A DNA stretch of 6,650 nt from Eubacteriales bacterium (lineage in GTDB: Bacteria > Bacillota > Clostridia > Oscillospirales > CAG-382), in the NCBI GenBank assembly GCA_028701715.1, contig JAQVQF010000130.1, forward strand, positions 1-6,650. Direction: 5' to 3'. Shown here in pieces: positions 1 through 5,381 of this stretch. The position numbers and the translations under genes were made by a program. Positions within the stretch are counted from its first letter, which is position 1; the number at the start of each line of letters is the position of its first letter. Below the pieces are notes generated by a model, which did not search any database, had not been told where the DNA came from, and was given only the letters and a program-made list of their open reading frames with translations.

Positions 1-791
1 ACAAGCAAACCACTTTCAACATAATATTCATAATAATCTTCACTCATTGCGACTCCGCCGACAGTAACAGCGACATCAGTAATGCTATATTCATCTGCCG
101 CAGTAAGAGTACAGGAATAACCGCCCGTTACTAATGCAGCATCGCTTTGTGTGCTGGAGGTATAGTTGCTGCCCGAATATGTAACTTTTACAGCATCCGG
201 AAGAGTGGCTGTATCCCATTCGCCGGTTAAGGCTACATATTTGGCAACCACACGGCCCGCATATATTTCGCACTGGCTGGAGCCGTCGGAAAACTTAACT
301 TCAAGACCGTTTCTGAAAGCGAATGCGTAATAGTCGTCGCCTACTTTGGATACGCCGAGAGTATCACAGGCGTATACAACGCCGTCAATGGTAACAGTGG
401 GCAGGGTAGAAATATCGTTTGCTTCAAGCATTTTAGGTAAAGCAGTCTCTCCTATATCATTACGTTCTGCCGTCCATGAATTTAAAGCGTCAACGGATTC
501 TTTATCGGTAACCGCTTTTATGGAGCTTGCCACATAGGTATAGTAATAACCGTAATTGGGGTTATAGAACACCGCGCCTTCGGAAAGTCCGGTGCCTTCG
601 GTCTGAGTGAGCATATAGGCGTTGTAGGAGGTAAGGGTGTTCTTGGCTTCCTCAAGGGCTGCCGTGGATTTGGCGCTTTCGACCACGTTGTTGTAGGTGG
701 GGATAAGCACTGCCGCAAGAATGGCTATAACGGCGATAACTATTACAAGCTCTACGATAGTAAAGCCTTTTCTTTTATTGGTTTTCTTCAT
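1..791 (-). CDS. Type IV pilin-like protein, C-terminus beyond window edge
   Basis: This frame is open from an ATG at 791 to base 1, giving 263 residues with no stop, so the gene is partial. The N-terminus is a textbook class III (type IV) prepilin leader: eight mostly basic residues, then G9, F10, T11 and E14 (the +5 glutamate), followed by a hydrophobic helix to about residue 30. A prepilin peptidase should cut after G9 and methylate F10; the mature protein would be held in the membrane or in a filament by this helix. Residues 32-60 continue as a helix; residues 75-190 are rich in Tyr, Asp and Gly. The region from about 185 resembles the Ig-like modules of clostridial surface proteins (ITDVAVTVGG at 237-246). 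An AAAGGAG motif lies 13 bases before the ATG, rather far, but an in-frame TAA just upstream excludes an earlier start. It follows the large pilin gene by 112 bases. Its exact role (major pilin, minor pilin or pseudopilin) cannot be told. Confidence 0.9.
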   Translation of the reverse strand, partial: MKKTNKRKGFTIVELVIVIAVIAILAAVLIPTYNNVVESAKSTAALEEAKNTLTSYNAYMLTQTEGTGLSEGAVFYNPNYGYYYTYVASSIKAVTDKESVDALNSWTAERNDIGETALPKMLEANDISTLPTVTIDGVVYACDTLGVSKVGDDYYAFAFRNGLEVKFSDGSSQCEIYAGRVVAKYVALTGEWDTATLPDAVKVTYSGSNYTSSTQSDAALVTGGYSCTLTAADEYSITDVAVTVGGVAMSEDYYEYYVESGLL

Positions 792-832
792 ATAACTAAA
801 TTAACTCCTTTAATTTTTGCGTACCGACCCAA

Positions 833-865
833 GCGTCCCGCAAAAACATTCATTTTGCATGACGC
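833..865 (-). other. Stem-loop in the leader of the left-hand pilin gene
   Basis: The gap between the two pilin genes holds an imperfect inverted repeat: GCGTC/GACGC (5 pairs), a 2x2 internal loop, GCAAAA/TTTTGC (6 pairs) and a 7-base loop. It lies about 20 bases before the AAAGGAG motif of the downstream gene. It is not followed by a U-run, so it is not a normal intrinsic terminator. A role in mRNA processing, stability or translation is inference. Confidence 0.45.
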
Positions 866-875
866 CTGTATTATC

Positions 876-907
876 GGATATCAGATCCGGTATAACCCGG
901 ATATCAG
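876..907 (-). repeat. Small inverted and direct repeats at the end of the large pilin gene
   Basis: A 6-base-pair inverted repeat (ATCCGG at 885-890, CCGGAT at 897-902, loop of 6) lies just past the stop codon of the large pilin gene (904-906). The 9-base word GGATATCAG occurs at 876-884 and again at 899-907, the second copy covering the stop codon. No U-run follows in the direction of transcription. It may form a weak hairpin next to the larger one at 833-865. Confidence 0.4.
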
Positions 908-2733
908 CCTACTTTTGTAGGTACAAGAACCGCGCCGGTGTTGTCCGCTCCTATAAGAGTCGTAACTTTGCTGTCGGGATCCTTATAGGTCAGCGTAACG
1001 CTGTCGGCAGCGGTGCAGTTTGTTAATGTGGCTTTGTTGGAGGAAACAATTTCTCCGAGGTAAATTGCGGTACAGTATACCGGAGTGCCGGTTCTGTTGT
1101 TGCTGTTTGTAGCGTCGGCCGTTATCTTTCCTTCATTATAACAGTCGGTAAAGGACATGGCACTCATATTTCTGTCGGTGCTTATGCCGGCGGCGCAAAG
1201 AATACCGCTGGTTGCGAATGTGGTGGTCTTGAACGTGGAGGTAATATTCCCGTAATTTTTGCAGTTAACGAAGTTGACTTCGGTGCCTGCGTTGTTAAAC
1301 CCGAGTATACCCGCCGTGTAGCAACCGCCGGAAACGCTTCCGTAATTGTAACAGTCTATAAAGTTCACCGGGCATGTGCCTGTTTTATAGGTTATCGCGG
1401 CAATACCGCCGATAGTGGCATGAGCGTTGGAAACCGAGCCAACCGTGGAAACGTCCGCATAATTCTTACAGTTGCGTATTGTTATGGAGCCGCCCGTAAG
1501 ATTGGAGCTTCTCGCAAGAGTACCGATATTGCCGAACAAACCGCCCGTACGCTGCAAGCCTTTTATCGTACCGCTGGCAACGGTTATATTTTCAATAACC
1601 ATATCATAGCCGGCAGCATTGTCGATAAGTCCCGCAACAGCGGCGGTGACGTGTCCGGTCTTGGCGTTTGCCGTTTCGACGGAAACACCGGGGGTGTTTA
1701 TATTGACTCCCTCAAGGGTAATGTTGCCGAGATACTTACCGTCGAAAACTTGGAACAGACCGTAGTAGAAATACGAACCGCCCGTGGTTGTGGATTCATA
1801 TGTGGCTACGGCGGCGGTAAAGTCGCTCATTGCGAAGTTGGAAATTTTATAAGTTCCGCCGTCGGTTTTCGAGCCGTCAAAGGAACCGCTGTATTTTTCA
1901 ATCGGAGCCCATTCCGCACCGTTCAGGTCAAGGTCCTTGGATAAAGTGAGATAAACACCGGCGCCGGCATTATTGCTTGTGGATACAAATTCCCTGAACG
2001 AGGTAAGCTGGTTGCCCGTGCCCACCACCACAACGGTGTTGTATGTATGCGAATATTCGACAATGCTGCCGTCTTCGGTAGTATATGAACCGGATTTTAA
2101 GAAATTACCGGTATATGTGCCGAAAGAGGTTTCGCTGCTCGAAGCAATGCTTTCCTTAAGGCTGGTAATATCGTAATAGGTGATTCCGTCTTGACTTTTG
2201 GTTTCGACCGAAGCGGAGGGGGTGTAGGATTTCTTCCAGGAATCGTCATTGGCAAGCTGCCCTTTAAGACTGGCGAGCCCCTGGAGATATTCATAGCTGG
2301 TGTCGCCCTGCAAATAATAGTTAACCTGGTCGACATATTCTTCCGGATAAACAACCGAATAGCTCTTCATGCCCGTAGCTTCGTCTGTGGTAATTTTTAT
2401 GAGCAGGCATCTGTTGATGTTGGCGTCGAAATAAATTTCATACCCTTTGGACAATGCCGTAAAATGTGCGGCATCGAGTCCGGCAGCGCCGAGAACTTCC
2501 ACGGCTTCCGAATAATTGGCACACGGACCGTTGAGCTTCTCGTCTGCAACAAGAGCGGTATTCATTTCTTTAACCGCAGCCTGGTCGCTGGTTATTCTGG
2601 CTTTTTCAACCACGTTGGAAATCGCAGGAATCAGTACTGCCGCGAGTATTGCGATAACCGCAATAACTATCACTAATTCTACGACTGTAAAAGCCTTTTT
2701 GCTACCATAGAAATAATTGATACTTTTTCTCAT
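904..2733 (-). CDS. Large prepilin-like surface protein with GLUG-like repeats
   Basis: A 609-residue protein starting at ATG 2733, chosen because GGAGG lies 8 bases upstream; a TTG 15 bases earlier falls inside that site. Residues 1-36 form a type IV prepilin signal: basic leader, K12-K13-A14, then F15, T16, E19 (+5) and a hydrophobic helix to P36. The residue before the expected cut is Ala instead of Gly. Residues 37-65 continue the pilin helix. Residues about 70-240 are a region I do not recognise. From about 258 the pattern is that of GLUG-type surface proteins: LTLSKDLDLNG, W275-P277, F285-DG, GLF (325-327), GNITLEGV, GGLFG (397-401), then repeated C-x-N-x-G-type units at 422, 461, 491 and 531 and a degenerate one near 573. 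Such repeats usually build a right-handed beta-helix. Expected location is the cell surface, pilin-anchored; the ligand is unknown. Typical pilins are about 130-200 residues, so this is very long. It lies 45 bases after the membrane-protein gene and probably shares its transcript. Confidence 0.92.
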   Translation of the reverse strand: MRKSINYFYGSKKAFTVVELVIVIAVIAILAAVLIPAISNVVEKARITSDQAAVKEMNTALVADEKLNGPCANYSEAVEVLGAAGLDAAHFTALSKGYEIYFDANINRCLLIKITTDEATGMKSYSVVYPEEYVDQVNYYLQGDTSYEYLQGLASLKGQLANDDSWKKSYTPSASVETKSQDGITYYDITSLKESIASSSETSFGTYTGNFLKSGSYTTEDGSIVEYSHTYNTVVVVGTGNQLTSFREFVSTSNNAGAGVYLTLSKDLDLNGAEWAPIEKYSGSFDGSKTDGGTYKISNFAMSDFTAAVATYESTTTGGSYFYYGLFQVFDGKYLGNITLEGVNINTPGVSVETANAKTGHVTAAVAGLIDNAAGYDMVIENITVASGTIKGLQRTGGLFGNIGTLARSSNLTGGSITIRNCKNYADVSTVGSVSNAHATIGGIAAITYKTGTCPVNFIDCYNYGSVSGGCYTAGILGFNNAGTEVNFVNCKNYGNITSTFKTTTFATSGILCAAGISTDRNMSAMSFTDCYNEGKITADATNSNNRTGTPVYCTAIYLGEIVSSNKATLTNCTAADSVTLTYKDPDSKVTTLIGADNTGAVLVPTKVG

Positions 2734-2772
2734 ATTGTTTTCCTCCAAACTTAATATAAAGAAGAATGTCTG

Positions 2773-2793
2773 CGCATATCAACTTAATATGCG
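2773..2793 (-). other. Stem-loop across the stop codon before the large pilin gene
   Basis: A perfect 7-base-pair inverted repeat (CGCATAT/ATATGCG with a 7-base loop) overlaps the stop codon (2779-2781) of the membrane-protein gene. No U-run follows closely, so termination is unlikely. The loop side carries the word aacttaatat (2781-2790, plus strand), which recurs at 2748-2757 just before the ribosome binding site of the pilin gene. Confidence 0.4.
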
Positions 2794-3228
2794 GCAGTAT
2801 TTTATATATTTTCTTTCTTTATTTACATATTTTTTGCCGAGGAAGAACGACAAAAGTCCCTTGTTGTCGTTATCCTTGATTAACAGCTTATTATGCCCGG
2901 ATACCGCGCGGTGAATGATCTGTCCGGTGACCGCTGCCGAAACCGCAATAAGCATGAAAATCATCACTGTATTTACGATAAGATACGCGCTGTAGCTGAA
3001 AAAGAATATATCGAGCGGAGCGTTTAAAGCGTAGCGTATATATTCATATACCACTTCGCCGGACATACTCTTCATCGCGCTGACGATAACGTCGCAGTCG
3101 GAGCAGTACAGCAGGCAAAGACCGAATATTAAAAACAGGATACTGTGAGCGGCCGCGGCTATAACATACCGTTTTTCAAACCAACGGGCTATTATAACAC
3201 TGACGGCGGCAAATAATATCAGTTCCAA
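2779..3228 (-). CDS. Membrane protein of unknown family, about three helices
   Basis: A 149-residue protein that I do not recognise. It begins with TTG at 3228; no in-frame ATG fits, and an AAGGGGG motif 9 bases upstream supports this start. Hydrophobic stretches lie at about residues 2-15, 22-42 and 74-103. Between the second and third is a roughly 30-residue loop with two cysteines near its start (C42, C45). The last 46 residues are polar and basic (many Lys and Arg), probably cytoplasmic. It sits 45 bases upstream of the large pilin gene and 102 bases downstream of the small membrane protein gene, with no terminator in either gap, so co-transcription is likely. Its position suggests a link with display or assembly of the pilin-like proteins, but nothing in the sequence proves this. 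It lacks visible motifs of prepilin peptidases (no paired aspartates in a GxGD context) and is far too small for a PilC-type platform protein. Confidence 0.72.
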   Translation of the reverse strand: MELILFAAVSVIIARWFEKRYVIAAAAHSILFLIFGLCLLYCSDCDVIVSAMKSMSGEVVYEYIRYALNAPLDIFFFSYSAYLIVNTVMIFMLIAVSAAVTGQIIHRAVSGHNKLLIKDNDNKGLLSFFLGKKYVNKERKYIKYCRILS

Positions 3229-3277
3229 CAGACTGTACCCCCTTCCCGAGACGGAAATGAATTACTAACCGTGAAAT

Positions 3278-3312
3278 GCTTAACGCTTAACGTTTAATGT
3301 TTGATGTTTTAC
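3278..3312. repeat. Five imperfect tandem heptamers
   Basis: On the plus strand the 35 bases read as GCTTAAC, GCTTAAC, GTTTAAT, GTTTGAT, GTTTTAC: five 7-base units, the first two identical and the rest drifting. The array lies between the small membrane protein gene and the 149-residue membrane protein gene, about 35 bases before the latter's ribosome binding site. It could be a replication-slippage relic or a protein or RNA binding site; function is unknown. Confidence 0.5.
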
Positions 3313-3330
3313 ATAACAAATAAATATGTA

Positions 3331-3489
3331 TTAAAGACAAACCACAAGGCCTATACCGACCGCCAGAGCCAGTTCGGCAAGCAAAATAACGAAACCCACC
3401 GGAGTAGAAATGCGTTTTAACCAAAAAGACTGCTTCACTTCTTTCTTGACCGCTTTTTTAGTATCTTTTTTAGTCTCTTTTTCAGCCAT
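3331..3489 (-). CDS. Small lysine-rich single-span membrane protein, 52 residues
   Basis: A short gene with an excellent ribosome binding site (GGAGG, 7 bases before ATG 3489) and a clear sigma-A-type promoter about 90 bases upstream. Residues 1-20 are highly charged, with eight lysines in paired spacing (K7K8, K11K12, K15K16) and acidic residues between them, probably an amphipathic helix. F22-W23 and K25-R26 mark the membrane edge. Residues 31-52 form one hydrophobic helix that ends almost at the C-terminus (C51-L52). By the positive-inside rule the lysine tail should be cytoplasmic. A glutamate (E39) lies in the middle of the membrane segment, and G45 and G47 could allow helix packing, so a partner within the membrane is plausible. 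It superficially recalls SecE in size and layout, but I see no SecE motif. It is the first gene of the probable pilin-like transcription unit. Function unknown. Confidence 0.78.
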   Translation of the reverse strand: MAEKETKKDTKKAVKKEVKQSFWLKRISTPVGFVILLAELALAVGIGLVVCL

Positions 3490-3895
3490 GTTAATTCCTC
3501 CATCAAAATTTAATGAGTAACCTATTCATAAAATATGAAATGCAAATTAAGCCGCCATACCATATTTTCTTTAATATCTTATCATTTATGAATATATTTG
3601 TCAATAGAAAAGTAAGATTTTTCCTAATATAAATTATATATTTTTTCAACAATAATTATTATTTTCCATATTTCGTGTATGTATCATATAAATCAATAAT
3701 ATTTATTAAAAGCTCCTTTGTTAATTATGACAGATTATGTACAAAATACACTGATTATAGTATTATATACGACTTTTTACGTTTGCGCGGCGGGTGCCGT
3801 TAAACTCAATCCCGCTAAAAGCTTTATGCGCGTTATGTATGTTATATACATTATATATATGAAAGCTGTTTTTATTCCCGTATTGCTATTTATAC
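3490..3895. other. AT-rich intergenic region
   Basis: About 400 bases between the tRNA terminator and the small membrane protein gene. It is strongly AT-rich with several short AT palindromes (for example near 3650-3660 and 3850-3860). It holds the promoter at 3576-3604 and an approximately 80-base untranslated leader in front of the small gene. I see no riboswitch core, including no c-di-GMP-I type consensus, and no convincing gene. A plus-strand open frame from 3718 has no ribosome binding site and runs antisense through the tRNA. Confidence 0.6.
3576..3604 (-). promoter_or_regulatory. Sigma-A-type promoter of the pilin-like unit
   Basis: On the minus strand there is TTGACA (3604-3599), a 17-base spacer, and TAAGAT (3581-3576). 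It is followed by a leader of about 80 bases leading to the GGAGG site of the 52-residue protein. It is the only good promoter I see for the four genes to its left, which suggests they are read as one unit. Confidence 0.78.
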
Positions 3896-3928
3896 AAAAA
3901 TTAAAAAGCACGCTTTTACGTGCTTTTT
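3896..3928 (-). terminator. Intrinsic terminator after tRNA-Gln
   Basis: Right after the encoded CCA, the minus strand has AAAAAGCACG, a 6-base loop, and CGTGCTTTTT, a 10-pair stem with a GC core, followed by AATTTTT. The A-run on the other arm means it could also stop plus-strand transcription. It probably ends both the tRNA transcript and read-through from the mnmG operon. Confidence 0.88.
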
Positions 3929-4005
3929 TGGCAGGGATAGCTGGATTCGAACCAGCGTGTGCAGGAGTCAAAGTCCTGTGCCTTAACCGGCTTGGCTATA
4001 TCCCT
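3929..4005 (-). tRNA. tRNA-Gln (anticodon UUG)
   Basis: Full cloverleaf on the minus strand, with CCA encoded in the DNA. Acceptor AGGGATA pairs with TATCCCT; the D arm is GCC/GGC with G18-G19; the anticodon arm is CAGGA-CTTTGAC-TCCTG, giving anticodon TTG at 34-36; the variable loop is CACAC; the T arm is GCTGG-TTCGAAT-CCAGC; the discriminator is G73. The A13-A22 mismatch and G73 are usual for bacterial tRNA-Gln. The first pair is A1-U72, where the tRNA-Gln genes I know have U1-A72. It decodes CAA (and CAG by wobble), and U34 in this class is a target of MnmE-MnmG. It has its own promoter and terminator. Confidence 0.96.
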
Positions 4006-4019
4006 TAGTCAACCATGAA

Positions 4020-4048
4020 ATTATACTTTACCAAATGCGTTTTGTCAA
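4020..4048 (-). promoter_or_regulatory. Consensus sigma-A promoter of tRNA-Gln
   Basis: The minus strand reads TTGACA (4048-4043), a 17-base spacer, TATAAT (4025-4020): a perfect match to the consensus in both boxes. The tRNA 5' end lies 14 bases after the -10 box, leaving a very short leader. Such a strong promoter fits constitutive, growth-related expression of a tRNA. Confidence 0.93.
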
Positions 4049-4083
4049 GATAAAAAATATTACAACCGATAATTTCCGCCATT

Positions 4084-4761
4084 TTAATGCTTATGATATT
4101 TTGTAAAAGGACATACCGACATACATATCCCGCACACCGCTCCGCGTCCGATGTCGTTGTATTTCTTCATGTTTTCGGAGCAGGCCTTCGCGTCAAAGAA
4201 ATCCTCACGCTCCATACCCGGGGTGTAAGCCTTACCGGATATGGCTTTCGCCGGGCAGGCTTTCACGCAGGCGTCGCAGGAGCCGCAGAGGTTTTCGTAT
4301 TTTATACGATTAATTTCAAGCGGCATATCGGTAAGCACGGTCGCAAGGCGGATACCCGGGCCGTATTCGGGATTGATGAGAAGCGCGTTCTTGCCAATAA
4401 AACCAAGCCCGGCTCTGACCGCCGCAGTCTTATGCGAAAACACGCCGTCGTATTTTTTGTCCGGGCGCGACTGACTGGCGGCTATCGGAAACGCGTCACA
4501 GCCTTTGTCTTCTATAAAACGGCAAACCTCAAGCGCAATTAAATCGAGCTTGGAATTGACCGCTCGGTAATGCTGGAAATACATTATGCTCGGTCTGTCC
4601 GCAATCGTTTTTATAATCGCTCCGCTCAGTTTATAAGCAAAGGACACGGCGTAAACCAAATTTTGCGGCACATCCTCCGGCAAGCTGTCGGAAACGTCGG
4701 CGAAGCCGCACGCGCAGACGCCGTTTGATTCAAGCAGCGCGGTCAGCTCTTTTTCGTACAT
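4084..4761 (-). CDS. QueG-like protein with two 4Fe-4S cluster motifs (short form)
   Basis: A 225-residue soluble protein. Residues 106-150 contain the block FSHKTAAVRAGLGFIGKNAL, matching the conserved AGLGWIGKN region of epoxyqueuosine reductase (QueG) relatives. Two ferredoxin-like motifs follow: C159-x2-C162-x2-C165-x3-C169-P, and C194 with C210-x2-C213-x3-C217-P, eight cysteines in all, enough for two 4Fe-4S clusters. The protein is much shorter than QueG (about 350-380 residues) and lacks its C-terminal HEAT-like part. Where QueG has an Asp in a DTGPVLER-type motif, this protein has GVFSHKTAAVR. I therefore call it a double-cluster Fe-S protein of the QueG superfamily and not QueG itself; a redox role is likely, the substrate unknown. 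It overlaps the Nudix gene by 19 bases and has no good ribosome binding site at ATG 4761, so coupled translation is likely. Confidence 0.87.
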   Translation of the reverse strand: MYEKELTALLESNGVCACGFADVSDSLPEDVPQNLVYAVSFAYKLSGAIIKTIADRPSIMYFQHYRAVNSKLDLIALEVCRFIEDKGCDAFPIAASQSRPDKKYDGVFSHKTAAVRAGLGFIGKNALLINPEYGPGIRLATVLTDMPLEINRIKYENLCGSCDACVKACPAKAISGKAYTPGMEREDFFDAKACSENMKKYNDIGRGAVCGICMSVCPFTKYHKH

Positions 4762-5360
4762 TGTTCGATAAAATCAAGCGCGCAGGCGATTATCGCCGCG
4801 TGATCTCCCGCGATACGGCCAGCCCCCGAACAGGTAAACGATGCGTCGGAGGGATACGCCGCGGCTTGATTTTCCTTTCTGTATAAATACTGAATGACCT
4901 CATTTTCGGAATTCAGCCTTATTCGTCCCGCTTCGATACCGCCCTTTATCTCAAGAACTTCCTTTTTCGCTTTAAAATACGCGGCGTCGGAGGCGTCGTC
5001 GCCCGCTTTGGAATATTCCTCGTCCGTGAAAGCGACAAAAACGACGGTCACTATTCGCGTGCGCGGATCGCGGTTGGGTTCGGAAAACGTGCGCAGCTGT
5101 TTAATTCCGTTTATTTTAACGCCTGTTTCCTCGAACAGCTCCCGCTTCGCGCCTTCCTCGGCGGTTTCGTTATATTCTAAAAATCCGCCCGGGAGCGCCC
5201 ATTTACCCATAAACGGATGATTGCCGCGCTTTATCAACAGCGCCGAATTCGTCCTGACACAGTAAAGGAACACATCCACCGTCACAGAGGGGCGTTCCCA
5301 TTTAGAAGGATCATAGCTTTCAAGAAATTCCCGTTCCGTCAGTCCGTCTTTATTAAGCAT
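4743..5360 (-). CDS. Nudix hydrolase
   Basis: A 205-residue cytoplasmic enzyme expected to cleave a nucleoside diphosphate linked to another group, probably with Mg2+ or Mn2+. The Nudix box is intact at residues 59-81: G59, E65, R73-E74-L75, E77-E78, G80-V81, matching GX5EX7REUXEEXGU. The N-terminus (EREFLESYDPSKWERPSVTV at 9-28, then IKRGNHPFMGKWALPGG) is typical of a clostridial Nudix subgroup related to ADP-ribose pyrophosphatases and NrtR-like proteins. The C-terminal DHAAIIACALDFI (about 184-196) corresponds to the AFDHAxII helix of those proteins. No DNA-binding winged helix is visible, so it is an enzyme and not an NrtR regulator. The exact substrate cannot be read from the sequence. 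ATG 5360 has AAAGGGAG six bases upstream and starts 21 bases after rsmG ends, so it is probably in the same operon. Confidence 0.92.
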   Translation of the reverse strand: MLNKDGLTEREFLESYDPSKWERPSVTVDVFLYCVRTNSALLIKRGNHPFMGKWALPGGFLEYNETAEEGAKRELFEETGVKINGIKQLRTFSEPNRDPRTRIVTVVFVAFTDEEYSKAGDDASDAAYFKAKKEVLEIKGGIEAGRIRLNSENEVIQYLYRKENQAAAYPSDASFTCSGAGRIAGDHAAIIACALDFIEQCTKKS

Positions 5361-5381
5361 AGCGTACTCCCTTTCCGCCGC

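Noticed and set aside
792..903. Separate promoter for the left pilin gene
   Set aside because: GATAAT near 870-875 could be a -10 box, but no acceptable -35 box lies at the right distance.
1420..1944. Plus-strand frame of 174 codons
   Set aside because: It lies wholly inside the well-supported large pilin gene on the other strand and has no recognisable domain.
2734..2748. TTG start five codons upstream for the large pilin
   Set aside because: This codon overlaps the GGAGG ribosome binding site that serves ATG 2733.
3331..3489. SecE
   Set aside because: The size and single helix are similar, but the conserved cytoplasmic SecE motif before the helix is missing and no secE neighbours (rplK, nusG) are present.
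3490..3575. Riboswitch in the leader before the small membrane protein, such as a c-di-GMP sensor often linked to pili
   Set aside because: The leader is short and AT-rich, and I see no conserved riboswitch core or terminator-like alternative stem.
3718..4008. Plus-strand frame of 96 codons with a hydrophobic start
   Set aside because: It has no ribosome binding site, starts with TTG in AT-rich DNA, and its last third is the antisense of tRNA-Gln and its terminator.
4087..4542. Plus-strand frame of 151 codons
   Set aside because: It is antisense to the Fe-S protein gene with its two intact cluster motifs.
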